In this document: piece after piece, positions 50,644-63,239 of the stretch
Position numbering within the stretch: position 1 is the first letter of the stretch
Layout: each line of letters begins with the position of its first letter
Assembly (NCBI GenBank): GCA_946699065.1
Contig: CAMPDV010000236.1
Location: 186,001 to 250,000 of the forward strand
Direction of reading: 5' to 3'
Source of the DNA: Loxodes magnus
Lineage: Eukaryota > Ciliophora > Karyorelictea > Loxodida > Loxodidae
Length of the DNA: 64,000 nt
Notes under the pieces: model-generated
The model's database searches: none
What the model saw: only the letters and a program-made list of their open reading frames with translations
Told to the model about the DNA's origin: nothing
Made by a program: the position numbers and the translations under genes

Positions 50644-51495
50644 TACTTTAATTATATTAATATTTCTTTTATACATCCTTTAAGATATTATTTTTCCTTT
50701 TCTTCTATCATTATTCGTATGAAGTTAAAAGTGTTGATATAATAACACTTAATGTTATTTAATTTCTTTAATATTTATCTTTTTTATTATTTAATATCCT
50801 TAGATTTAAAAGAAGCTGCTAGAATAATAAGCTAAGTCTACATTCTAATCTTTACTATATGCATATAATCTTAAAGTTCATTTTGGCTAATTACGTCTTT
50901 TATAGATTATATTTACAAAACTAAAAAATCAAAACTAGAATCAAGTTATTTACTTTTAGGTAATTAAATTATTAACTTTTGTGCATATAAACAAGAAGGC
51001 TATAATCTAAATTATTTAAAATCTGTTTTATACTTTTAATGATTATTCAATAAGAATTTTAGATATTTATACTTAAGCAACTATTAAATTACTTATACCA
51101 ATTAAAAGTTAAGATTCCCATCTATATAGTTTCTTCATTCAGCTATATCATACTAAAATTGCTTGCTGAGCTACTATATAATGCATATGATAAATAGGAG
51201 AATTAGCTTGATTTAAAAAATTAAATGTCTAAGTCATTTTAATATTTATAAAGGAATGATAAGTAAATATGAATTATTATTTTCTTTCCTAATCTAATTC
51301 ATCTCCATAAGAGAACTTTTTTAGTTTAATTATTTGATTAAATATAAAATCACATCACAGAATATATTTATTGTTTCTATGAGACTCTTACATATTCTAA
51401 ATCCTTTTCTTCTTAATTATTCACATAATATCTAGTTTTTAGAATAATAACTTAACTAAATAGTAAAATTAAAATATTAATAGTTATTTTGCTTT
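50644..51495. other. Flank between retroposon and LINE, unit C
   Basis: Mirror of 36,446-37,300 and alignable with 28,160-28,990 of unit A. No gene is seen. Confidence 0.5.
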
Positions 51496-51566
51496 ATAAA
51501 TAAATAAATAAATTTTATTATAATGCGCGTAGCACCTCGTTGGTGCGCAGCTCTTTAATAAATGTT

Positions 51567-54500
51567 TCAATGCATGTCTATTTCTTCAAGTAAGCCTTCA
51601 GGTAATAGAAATTCTTCCCTTATTAATTCCATATCTTCATCATTTTCTTCTTCATTATCTCTTGTTCTTCTGTCTTCTATCTATCTACGTTTTATTGATT
51701 CTTTGTTACAAGCGTCCATTATTTTTTCTTACATACTTTGCTAATTTTCGTTTCTAATTTTCGTTTCTAATTCTTTTCTTCTTAATCAAGCTTTTATAAA
51801 CTCATAAAAATTATCCTTTTCCTGCTCTATAATATTTTCCTATTTCTTTTTTTCATTCAATTTTCTTTTCTAAATATCCTTTTTTTCTTTTTTCTAATAT
51901 GTTTTTGATATAATCTTTTATTATCAAGTCAGTTTTAGCTCTTTTTTACTCTTCTTAGGTTCTAATTAATTTTTGAATTTTGCCGTACCTCATATTATAT
52001 CAAATAGTTCCATTCCTTTTCTTTCTACTCCTATTGTTCTTAACTTTCTAATACATATTTATCTACTTTCTTTGTATTCTGAGCATTTTTCTATGATATA
52101 CCTTTCGTTTTCTCTTGCATCATTACAGAAAGGGCATTTGCTTGGCACAACTAGGTGTCTTTCTTTTAAACAGTCCTGACTCCCATTACATCTCGTTCTT
52201 ATTCTAAATATGTAGCATATTTCTTCTTTTCTATTTTTATTGTATCTCAGGTAGTTGGGTGGTCCTACTACATATTCATCAAATCATGTTTTTCTATACT
52301 GTAGAGTTGTTATCATTTACTCCATTCTTTCTCTATCTTCTACGTATATTTTATGTTCTCAAATTGCACGATTAATGCTTTTCTTCCCTTTTTGGTTATT
52401 ATTACCATCATCTATAAATATATCTTTGTCTTCAATTTTTAATTCTAATTTTATTGTCGTGCAGTATTGTTCAAATATAAAATTCTCTTCTTTACTTAGG
52501 TCGAACATTAATCCATCTACTATTTTTCCTTAGTTACCTATTAGTCTGCCTCTTAATCTCAGCGTTTTCTGCCATAGGTAATGTTTAAATTTCATAAACT
52601 GTAACTCGTATTCTAGCATCTTATTTTACAATTAGAAAGGGACATCTATGATTGCTCGTAAAGATCTTCTCTATATTATTTCTTATTGCTCCATCACTTA
52701 TTTTCCTACAAATTATTCACAATATGGGATAACTTCTATCCCATAGCTGAATACTGAGCTTACGAACGTTTTTATCATTATTCCTGCATTATATGGTGTT
52801 AATCCCTTATTCATTGTTACTTTACCCAGTATTCATGTTTACATCTTTTATGCTGCTTCTAGTCTATTCTCCATGTGTTTTTCAAAGCTGATGGTCTCTT
52901 CTATTATATGCCCTAGGTACTAAAAGAACGTTACTCTTTCGATTCTTAAATTTCCCACCTCAATAGTATTGCCTATATTTTCTCAGTTTCTATTTTCTGC
53001 TGCTTTTCATATCATTCATTTTGTTTTATCTGCAATTTCCAATTTTTATTTTTCTGCCCATGAGGTTAAATTTTTGATTACTTCCTCTAATTATTCTCAT
53101 TCACTTATTAAGGCTAGGTCATCTGCATATGCAAAACATCCTGCATATATTTCTTGTGTTCATCCCTCTTAGTTTTTAAAGTCTATCGTAATTCCTAGCT
53201 TTTAATCTTCCAAGCTATGGAGGAGTCTTGCTATTATTAAAATTGTTAATCGCCATAGTTGTTCGAAGGTGAACAACAAGGTCATCTTCATCAGAGGTTG
53301 GGGAAGTTAAGTACACATAATCGACTTTATGTCTTCCTCTGCTTTGGTTTGGCCTCGAGACATAAGATTCTTAGACCTTCGACGTTGGCTTGACTTGGTT
53401 TCGTTTATTTTTAATACTGGAACGAAAAAGAAATAATATTGCGAGCTTCATCAGAGGTGGGGAATTTAAGTACCCATAATTGACACATGTCGTCCTCTGC
53501 TTTGGTGATGCAATGAGACACAATCCTGCCATGTCATTGGACCTCCAGCAAGTATTAAAGATTACGAGTATTCTAAAATTATATCAGTATTGAACATTTT
53601 TATCAGTACTGAATAATTATACCAGTATTGAACAAGGTTTATCAGTATCTGATAATTTTATCAGTAACAAACATTCTTGTCAGTATGAAACAATTTTTTT
53701 AAAGAGCTGCGCACCAACGAGAGTGCTACGCGCTCTATAATCAAATTTATTTATTTATTTATTATTTAAGTTAAATAGTCTTGGCAACGTTATGCTTCCC
53801 TGTTTTAGTCCTTTATTTGTCGCGAATGATTTTGCTATTTATTCATTGATTTTAAGTTTAATTTCTTCTTCACAGTAGAAGTTTGCTAGGAGTTTAATTA
53901 TCTATTCCGGTACTTTTAGATCGTTTAGGATTTATCATATATCTTTTCTTTGCACCGAGTCGTACGCTTTTTTAATATCAACAAATATTACGAAAACATC
54001 TTTTTTGTTCCGTATTAATCATTCCTATACTGTTCTTAGGTTGAAAATTTATAGTGAGCATGATTTTCCTTTTTTAAAGCCATATTAATATACGCTTTCA
54101 TCATTATGCAGATATCCTTATAGTTGCTAGAAAATTCATGCATCTACTATTTTTAAAGCATGATTCAGTAAAGAGATTGGTCTATAATTCATCGGGTTTA
54201 TCTGTCCTCCTTTTTCGTATATTAATATTATGTATTATTATTTCATCTCTTAAGGTATTACTCCCTCTTAAATCATCTTAGCTATCATTTTACATGTTAC
54301 TTCTGTTAATTTTTTCCCGCCTGCTAATATTGTACCTACTTGTATTTCATCAAGTCCTGCTGTTTTTCATTTCGCCAATTAGTTGATGTTTTCTCAAATT
54401 TCATATTCTTTTACCACTATTTATCTCTTGTTTAAGAATTTAGTTGGTAGCGAATTATCGCCATCTTCATACAGTTTATATCATTCATCCCTGAAAGTAT

Positions 54501-55991
54501 TAACATCTTCTTTTGATAAGGGTACTCATTAATTATTTTTTCTATTAAGTAAGTTTTTTAGTTTCTTCCACATATCTGTTAGACTTCCTTTATTTACATT
54601 GTCCATAAATAGGTTTAGTTAGTTTCTTTTATCTTTTTTTAAAGATTAAATTTATTCTTATCTTACTCTTTGGTATTCTCTTTGATTCTCTTTTTATTGA
54701 TTTTCATTTATTTGTTCTCTGTTCTTTATCTTTTATTTTAATTGTTTGCTGCATTTTCTAAAGATTTTATTACACTATTTTGTTGTTTCTGAATATTTAT
54801 ATATCTTAAAGTTTTATGTTTTAATTTTTCCACATACTATTTAAACTCCTTCTTATATCTTTTTCTTTCATCATTTATAAGTCTATGTGCCGTTTAGGTT
54901 ATCAATTTCTTCTTCTTAGAGATTTTCTTGTATAAATCTTTCAAATTTTTCTTATATCTCTTTTTTCTTTAATAGTAGGTAATTTATTTTTGCTATCTTT
55001 TATGGTTTTCTTACTTCTTTACCCATCTTTACCTATATAATAGCAGGCCTATGGTCTCCTATTACGTATGAGTAATAAAATTCACTTTTTATCATTTTTT
55101 CTCTCATTCTCTCTTCGATTAAAAAGTAATCTATTTTATACTCATTGTTTTGTGAATAAAGGTACCTATTTCAGTTGGGTCTAGGCATATTAAATTATTC
55201 TGTTCCATAAACTGTGCCATTCTCTTTCCTGCTGAGTTTGTTTTCTTTGGCAGTCATTTTTCTATGTGCGCATTTCAGTCTCCCATTATCATTATATTAA
55301 GTCCTTTTTCTATTGCTTATAGTTTAAATTCATTCACTAAATTATAGAAAGGCTCATAATGTTCGTTGTCATTTGCAACAGGAGCGTAGACATTTATTAC
55401 TGCTAGTTATTTCATTATTTCTATTGCCATTACTCTCGCTTCCCCAAAAAGCGTCATTTGGCTTACTTCATTCTATATCTCTCTGATCTCCTTACATATG
55501 TCGTTTCTAATATAGAATGCTACTCCTTTTCCTTTTTTTGATCCCACATTTATTAAGTTTTTATATCCTGCTATATTACACATATCTTTTTAGTCTTCAA
55601 TCTAAATTTCTTATATTGCCATTATGTGGATACTTTTTTGAGTCATTAATTTGGCTAGTGCCTCTTTTGCACTTCTTACTCCCTTAACATTTGCTGTCCC
55701 TATTTTTATGACTTATTCTTAATCTTTTTTTACACCCATTCCCTCTACTTCCTCTTCACCTTATTCTTCTTTTTATTCATCTTCCTTCTCCACCTTTTCT
55801 TCTTCTTATCTATCATTCTATGCTTCCATATTATTTTCCTTATTAGTTTTTTCCTCTTTTTTATCTTTTTCATCTTATTATCTACCTTTTCCTTCTTCTT
55901 ATCTATTCTAATCTTCTTCTTTTTCCTTTTCCTATTAGTTGTAGTTGGATAGTTTTTCATTTTTGTTTTTCGGTTTCTTAGCATAGTACAT
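51567..55991 (-). pseudogene. LINE ORF2, right arm copy (broken)
   Basis: Runs from ATG 55991 (M-Y-Y-A-K-K-P-K-N) to TGA 51567-51569. It has the same endonuclease and RT motifs as the left copy, including GDWN/HA-type and YADD motifs (52,969-53,170 region for YADD) and TGA-encoded Trp. It shares the endonuclease phase change and the S3 insertion (53,242-53,761). It lacks the left copy's 1-nt deletion, so here the stretch HNDESVYQYGFKKGKSCSLQ is continuous into the RT core. That makes the RT region upstream of S3 the better of the two. Confidence 0.85.
53242..53761 (+). mobile_element. SINE-like element S3 inside the LINE, right arm
   Basis: Mirror copy of 34,208-34,719 with a few substitutions (for example GTACACAT against GTACCCAT). 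The dimeric head has units starting near 53,284 and 53,445. The ATCAGTAYTGA-type repeats lie at 53,584-53,690, and the hairpin at 53,704-53,735 is followed by an ATTT tail. Confidence 0.85.
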
Positions 55992-56008
55992 TCTAATTGA
56001 AGTTTGCT

Positions 56009-57216
56009 TCAATTTACTTCTTTCTTCTCACTTTTATCTTGCATCTTATTCTTTTTCTTCTTGAGTTTGTTCTATTTCTTTTTGCTTTTTTTCTTTATTT
56101 ACGTTTTTCCTGACATACTCCATTATACTATTTTGTTTATTTCTTATTTCTTTTGTTAGGGTTTAGCGTTTTTTCCATCACTTATCCTATCCTTTTCTCT
56201 AATTTCTTTATGGTATATCTTATTATTTAGTTGATTGTTTTCTATTTTATTTAATTATTTGAACATTTCTCTATCCCTCTGTCTTACATATGTCCAATAC
56301 CATTTTGAAAAATAATTTTTATTTATTCTTTTAGCATAAAAAACTTTTTATTATTTAATTGTTTAGTTGTTTTAATTATTTTTCTATTCCCCTCATTTTA
56401 TTTCCTTCTTTTCTTCCCTTGATTCCTCTATAATCATTTATTCTTCTTCTCCAATTATCCTCTTATTTGCTTGATTTGCTTCAAAGACTGATTTGTTTAT
56501 TGTTAAAATAACTTCCTCTTCAAGCATATCTAATTCTCTTTTATGTAGCTTTTTCCTTTTTGCTACTTCCACCCTTCTGCATTGCTGGTATGTGTGCCCT
56601 TTCACTTTACATAGGCAGCAGATAAATTTACTGGGTGTTATATTCTCATTTTGTTTCCATTCAAATCTATTACTTCTGGTATCCTCTTTGCTTCGTCTAC
56701 ATCTTTAAATCTAGGTAGACTACACCGCTCCCTATTAGCATTGTTGTGTTTAGATATGTATGCTATATCTCTCCTCTTGATTTTCTATATTATCTTATTA
56801 TTTCCATTACTTCCTTCATATTTGAGTATTCGTTAATTATGAAGTAAATTGGGTAGTTATGAATGTCAAAATATTCCAATTAGTTTCTAGCTTAGATAAG
56901 AATTCTACTCCTTTGAATGCTCATTCCCTGAATTAAGTGAAATGTTAGTATCTTTCTTCATTGTTAAATACCAAGTATACAATTCCGTTTTATTTCACTA
57001 TGAACTTCGCCACTGCTTGTCCGTAATCCTTCCATATTTGATTTTTAAACATTTGTATGACTTCTTAATCTTTGACCTTTTTCTCTACTAAATCAGTGTT
57101 TTCCAAGTAATGGTTAAAGTAAATTGCGGCCGCCATTTCTGATAAATCATCATAGGCATTTTAGTAGACCCTTTACATTTATTCTTCAGGGACGTTGTCT
57201 GAAATGAGTTGTTCAT
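56009..57216 (-). pseudogene. LINE ORF1, right arm copy (frameshifted)
   Basis: Starts at ATG 57216 and aligns to TGA 56009-56011, but the length is 1,208 nt, not a multiple of three. Visible lesions relative to the left copy are a missing T near 56,905, a missing G near 56,712, loss of one five-base GGATA unit and one A near 56,200, and an in-frame 3-nt deletion near 56,320. The CCHC knuckle (about 56,580-56,625) is still present but lies in a shifted frame. Confidence 0.85.
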
Positions 57217-57749
57217 TATTTTGTTAAATTATTACTTAGGTTGTTTACTTTTTTTACCACATTCCTTTCTTATTTTGTGCTCCTCCTTTTAGTAAAGTTC
57301 GACCAATCATAGGTATATTGCTATTTTTTTTATTATTTCGTGTTCGTTCGATCAGTTAGTTTGGTCCTGCGTAGTCTGAGGTCCTGCATGATTAGTCTGG
57401 CTTCCATGCATAATAAAGAAGGTTGGAATAATTGAAGCAAAGACGTGGTAAAAGAAAGTGGTTAAGGTTTTCTCTCCTACTCTGAGGAGGTGGTATAAAA
57501 AGCCTTCTTGAAGGTAACCATTTTTTAATATATATAATAATTTAAGTTTCCTTATATTTTTTATTTTACTAAGCTAAGCATTATATAACTAATATGGTTT
57601 AAGCTTAAATTAATGCATGCCAGTTAGGTATATTGTAAAAGTTAATAATCATCTCTTAATCTTTTATAATTAATGTGATGTCAATAAGCAATCGTTTATA
57701 AGAGTCGAAAGTTCTGATATAAAAGTTTAATTTTCATAAAATCAAGAGA

Positions 57750-58040
57750 ATGACAGAAGAAGAAGTTAAATCTTTGATTATATTTCTGACTGAGAGAAAT
57801 CCAAGTTTACCTCAATATTTTGACAGCAATGCATTTATTGAATATCGCACCTTGGAAGATATTTTGAGCTTATGATTACGGAGTATACATTTATACTCCT
57901 GGCGGTCTCTGTTTGAAGAAAATAAAAAACTGAATATACTTATTATTTATTAAGAGGCATTCATTGAAAGTAAGCAACACAACGACAAGCTAATCGTCGT
58001 CTAGCTTTCCAAGCTAATAATAAGATTTAGATTAAGATGA
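57750..58040 (+). CDS. Small acidic protein or first exon (ORF a), right arm copy
   Basis: 97 codons, M-T-E-E-E-V-K-S-L-I-I-F-L to TGA 58038-58040, the same length as the left-arm copy. An internal TGA is Trp (SLWLRS). Differences from the left copy are mostly silent. Its TGA overlaps the ATG of ORF b. The family is not recognised. Confidence 0.6.
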
Positions 58041-58642
58041 ATATACACTCTTCATATAAAACTGAAAATCTATTTAATAAACTAAACTTTAATATTAATA
58101 AACAAATGAATGTGGCTAATTTATTTTAGATGATAAATTAAATAGGTATTTCATTTGCTAGCACCATATTTATTATGCTTTATAACATAATTAACTTAAA
58201 GCTTTGTCTTATTGAGCCAAACTAAAAGAAATTTTATCTCTTTGCTATTAATATTTTCTTACAAATAGCTGATTTATTTATAATTCTTAAGCTTATTATT
58301 ATATAATTTTTTAGGCTTTAAGTTCTGGTTTCTAAATTCAAGCAAAAGCAAACAATTCCAGCATCGTAATCAAATAGTAATTTCAGAAAAAGATAATTTT
58401 TTAGCATTAAGGAGCAGCAAATCCTAAGTATAAATCCATATAAAGATGTATTTGACGAAATTACTATTGTGGCTGTCATTCTTAAAAATAAAAATACAAG
58501 TTTAATAATTAAAAATTTCTCTTAGGTATTTGAAAATTACAGAAGCAATGATAACTGGTTAAGAATCAAACTCTTTAACTAAAACATCTTTATATAATTT
58601 TATTTTTTACGATTTTATAAGATTTATCTTAAAGAAATTTGA
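58037..58642 (+). CDS. Small two-helix membrane protein (ORF b), right arm copy
   Basis: 201 codons from ATG 58037 to TGA 58640-58642. It has two predicted helices (IGISFASTIFIMLYNIINL; FAINIFLQIADLFIILKLII) and a polar C-terminal half. Length and frame are kept in both arms although the surrounding DNA has diverged by a few percent. It is possibly translated with ORF a through a tiny intron or by stop-start coupling. Confidence 0.65.
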
Positions 58643-58744
58643 ATACATCTATTTGAAATGATGCAAAAGGGATAAAGCCTAGCAAACAATCACTATGAAA
58701 ATTTTTACTACAACCAGATTTTTTATAGTTTTTAAATTAAAAAA

Positions 58745-59180
58745 TATTATAATATAAAATGGATGTCGGCCGCGTCAGAAAAACTAGTAGTTAATCTGGT
58801 GCAGTGTATACTGCATTGGGAGTAATCTCGCACTAGATGTCACCACGGGGAAGGGTGGATAAGCTCTGTTGATTATGCCTAACTTACCCCGAGGGTTCTC
58901 TTTAGCAGTATGAAAGTTTGACTGACGGACCTTCTAATTAATGACTTAATAACTAATTCTTATTTGGACCTTATTCAAGAAGACTGAAACATTTGACTCA
59001 AGATTTAAGAATAATTTTTAATAAGAAGATTCCCCATTTTGAGAAGCTGACATGACTCATTGGACTTATAGAATTTTAACAAGAAGTATGAAAACATTTT
59101 TCTTAATATTAAATATTAATATTGAAAGAGCTGCGCGCAATGAGGTGCTACACACTCTATAATAATTTTTATTTATTTAT
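58745..59180 (+). mobile_element. SINE-like element S1, copy 2
   Basis: Full-length match to 19,285-19,712 with a few percent differences, ending in the hairpin (59,128-59,157, here with CACACTC for CGCGCTC) and an ATTT tail. The right arm of the inverted repeat ends inside it, near 59,068. Confidence 0.8.
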
Positions 59181-59253
59181 GAGAAATAAAAAAATATAAA
59201 AACTAAAAGCTTTTATATAAAATAAAAAAGCCAAGCAATTATAAATCATAAGC

Positions 59254-62200
59254 ATGCTTATTAAAATAAAATTCATCATAAGAAGAATTAATTCTATTTA
59301 TTTAACTTCAAATCATTCTCAAATGCTATCAATTTCATTTTCAGTTTTTAAGATTCTTTTTTCACTAAAAATCCCTTAACTTCTTTAAAAATTTCCAACG
59401 AAATAATTCCAAATTTCATTTAAAAATTACTATTTGCACCACTTTTAAAGATATTTTTATTTTTTCAATTTAAGTTACAAGCATTAGCAACATCATAAAG
59501 TAGATGCATTTACAGAAATTAAATTAACTAAGATTTATCCAAAACACTTTTACTCTCATTTAGCAAATAATTTTATACCTTAAATACATGGAAATATTTT
59601 AGACTATATTTGCTTTAATTAAACTAAGCAACATGCTCTCTTTGTGATACTAAAAATAGCTTTACTATCTAACTTCTGCTCTAATTTTCTATCACTTATT
59701 TATAGACTTGGTATATTTTCTTCGATTATTTGTATACAAAATTATAAAAACGTGAAGAAGCAAACTTTTAGTAGATTTATAGATAACTTAAATCAAGCGT
59801 TTCTTATTATTATTCAGCTTATTTTATAAAAAGGTTTAAATTCTTTGAGATTTCCTTTAAGTAACTCATCTAGCATAAACGAAGAGAAATATAGTAATTT
59901 ATGATTTACAATATTTGATTCATTTATAAGGTATGGTATTTTTATTTGGACTTTTATAGTTTAGGATTCACATATCAGTTAATACATATATTTTACAATA
60001 AATTAGCTTTATTTTTAGCTTTGAGATGTATTCTACACTTAAATAATACACAGATTTCATATCTCTATTTTCATTAATATACTATCTTTATATCTTCTGC
60101 TCATTATAGCTATAACTATAGCATACAGCATTATTCACTTCCATTTTAAATCAAAAGTGTAATTCAATTCTTTATATAGCTCGTTTATTTCTTCTCATTA
60201 ATTTACATGAAGATTTAAGAAGGTGAAGCAAAAGCTAGCTTTTCACATAGTAAATAGTAGGATTAAGATAGTAAAGTATCATACCAGAATAAATAGAAGT
60301 AGGCTTATTATAATTATACTAATAAAGCTTAGAATATTAGCTATTAACTTTAAATAGCAACCTTTATCATGCTATTTATAGTTTTAAAACTAATAAGCAA
60401 ATTTAATTTAGAATATATAAAATGCAACTATTAAGTAAAGAGCATATTTAAGAAATGTTATCACTAGAGATATTAAATTCTATAAAGAGCATTCAATTTT
60501 TACAGTATTTCAGGGATTCCAATAGGATATTGAAGATATGCTATAGATAAGTAGAGATAGATTAAATTGCTTTGGAACATATAATTCTTTCATATTCAAA
60601 CCCAGAACCAATTTATCATAATTCACTAGAAAAATCATTTTTTTTAATTTGAGATAAAACGGTCTAAGAGCAAGAAAAATGCTTAATCAACAACTGCAAA
60701 ACCAATTAAATAAACAACGAGTAAATTGAGAAGAAAAAGCTGAAAATAGCTTACAAACTTAAAGAAATAAGGAATTTTGAAAGTTCTTTCAGCTAAGGAT
60801 TTAAAATAATATAGCGAAATAAACTTTTATAAAATTCTATGGAAATAAAGATTTTATTTCTTCCATTAATGATAAAAGCTACTAAATGTCTATTTATCTC
60901 CAAAATATTAATTTCCATAATCATTTTATTGATGATTTCATCTAACTTCTTCTAAATGCCTTAAATCTAAGATAGTGAGAAATCTAGCTTTTATTTTATT
61001 TCATATAATAGATAGCTTATGCTATAAAAGCTTTTAGAGCTACTAGATTAAATCCGAAGAAATTTTAAGTTCTGCAGAACTAACTAGAAATATTTTATTT
61101 AAAGTTAATTTTGCTAAGCTTAGTAAAAATTTCTCAGAGACTTGGAAAATCCTATCAGTTTGACTACATAACTTATATAAAGATGAAAAATGTAAAAATA
61201 CTTATTTATCTATTTAATGATTTCCATTGCTCAAGTTTATAAGATGATATTAAGAAAGAAAGCAATTTCATTAATAGTTATATATTAAACCAAGAATATT
61301 ATAATATTGCTGTCATTGGATCTGGTTATTTCTGTATTTCATATACTTCATATGATACATTTTGGATTTTCCCTTATAAGCAAAATTAAATATGTATTGC
61401 TTTACTAATCAAAATATGCATTTTTTAATAATTCTTTAATATTTAAATCTGTCTAAAGGAATCTGCTTCTAAGTTAGATCTATCTTTTAATATTTTTTAC
61501 TTAAAGTTCTTTTTTTCAATAATGCTAGGAACTTTATAGTATTCATCATATTTTTCCTTAATTTATGCAGTGTAATAGCTTAAATTTAAATTGAATGTAA
61601 CTTGCTTTCAAGCTATTTTACACTATTTTATAATTACTAGAGTGCTTATATAATAGATTTAGAACTAAAGACTTACAATTTAAGACTATTTTTATTACTA
61701 ATAAGACAGCTTTTTACTTTAATTTCCTAAAGCTGAATCAATTTCTCATTTTATCATAAGTGCAGATCAATTATTCCTTGTTTAATTTATTTACCTCATA
61801 ACAAACTTTTCTCTTAAAGAAAATCAAAAATTTAGGTAAAAAAGAGCGAGGTAACACAGGGGAAACTCGCTGGATTGATAACCTAGAAGTCTATAGGAGA
61901 AAGATCTTCGCTATTTAATAATTAATTTTAGAAAAAAGGAAATGTAATTTAAATTTAAAGTTTATAATATAGATCTATTATGATTATTTTACTAAGTAAT
62001 AATACAACCTAAATAAATCCTTAATGCTTTAATTATGTAAAGTCATTAAATTCTCTATCTATACTTTATTCTTTTATCCTCTTAGAATCTAATAAGAGCA
62101 GAGAATATAAATTTATTTTTTATCAAGTATGAAATACTAAAAATAATTTATCAAGCAAAAATATAAAAAGAAAATATGAGCAAGCTAAGTTAATTTAATA

Positions 62201-63130
62201 ATAAAGATTCTTCTCTAATCTGTACTCATATTATTATAAAAATGCTAAATGATGTAGTATAAATTAAGGAAATAATCTAGCTCTTTTTAGTTTAACTTCT
62301 TCATAAATGGCTAGCTTATAATAATATTTCTTAGTTTCTAATAATTCTTACCTTAGCTTTTGACCTAATAAAGAAAAAGTGTATATTTATTTAATTAATA
62401 TCAGCAGGTAGAATAAAGTTGCCATAGTAAGACATTTACACTATGCGAAGTTATATAAGTCTTTGCTCTGTTAATTTTCATTTTTTTATTAAAATAACTA
62501 CTTTTACTTAGAGGAAAATGAATTAACTCTTCGTAAAATGGAAGCTGTAAAAAGAAAATTTCAATGTAAAAATAGTGTCTAGTAGTCCTTTGCTAATAGC
62601 GCTCTTTTATTTTTAGCTTTATCTATTTAAATACTTAGTTGAAAAATAATTAAAGCCTAGCTTTTTGCTAATTCTTTCATGCAATAATTTTCCTTGTAAA
62701 GAGCAGAAGAACAATGGAATGATTTGATAGGAATACTTTTCTTGTATTCTACAAGCTTATAACAGTAAAGAAAGGTTATATGTTTATTAAGCATAATTGC
62801 TCTATAACCTTTGAATGTAGAACTATCTTAATAATCTCTAGGATTAGTTTCTAGTCCAAAATTTACTATCTTGATTATAGTTACTTTAGTTACATAATTG
62901 CTTTATAGATTATCTAATTCTATTTTTGTCTTAGCATATAGAATTTAATACTAACTATATCTAATTTATATTAAGCAAGAAATGATACGATAATTTTAAA
63001 AACCTATATGCATATTAAAGATCATATAGGAATAATAAATAAAAAGGGATTTCATTTATAAATTATTTCTTATAAAGAAATATATTAACTAAAAGATTTA
63101 AAATAGCCTAGTTATTATCTGAAGTGCTAA
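59254..63130 (+). CDS. Large multi-pass membrane protein gene with probable tiny introns
   Basis: A plus-strand coding region read with TAA/TAG as Gln. It starts M-L-I-K-I-K-F-I-I-R-R and includes SYKHQQHHKVDAFTEIKLTK, a hydrophobic segment KIALLSNFCSNFLSLIYRLG (59,647 on), further helices near 60,060-60,130 and 60,840-60,930, the hydrophilic stretch GKKERGNTGETRWIDNLEVY (61,835-61,895), and later SCNNFPCKEQKNNGMIW (62,677-62,727). Phases differ among these blocks (1, then 2, then 1), which fits several 17-nt introns, none of which I can place with confidence. Just upstream lies S1, so the true 5' end may have been displaced. The 3' end is a guess. The protein family is unknown. Confidence 0.5.
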
Positions 63131-63239
63131 TAATTATTTGCAAAGTACTAGTTTATTTACTCCTTTCTCTTATCTGCTATTTTTTTATCCTGCAATTCTT
63201 ATTCACTTTTTTATTATTTATTATAGATAATTTAACAGT

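Larger units (their letters stand above)
51496..57527 (-). mobile_element. LINE-type retrotransposon, right arm copy
   Basis: Mirror of the left-arm LINE with the same S3 insertion. Its tail is at the left (hairpin 51,523-51,553). A few percent of bases differ, together with small indels such as a tandem duplication of about 13-15 bp near 51,745-51,775 (ATTTTCGTTTCTA). Confidence 0.93.
45130..59068 (-). repeat. Right arm of giant inverted repeat (about 13.9 kb)
   Basis: Mirror of 28,997-41,965. It is longer mainly because of the 840-bp retroposon at 49,792-50,631 and because the S1 copy is not internally deleted. Confidence 0.9.

Noticed and set aside
51523..51553. LINE 3' hairpin as a transcription terminator of a host gene
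   Set aside because: The same hairpin occurs only at the 3' ends of retroelements in both orientations, not after host genes.
28997..59068. Assembly artefact folding one sequence back on itself
   Set aside because: The arms differ by substitutions, frameshifts, a deletion within S1 and an 840-bp insertion with a target duplication.
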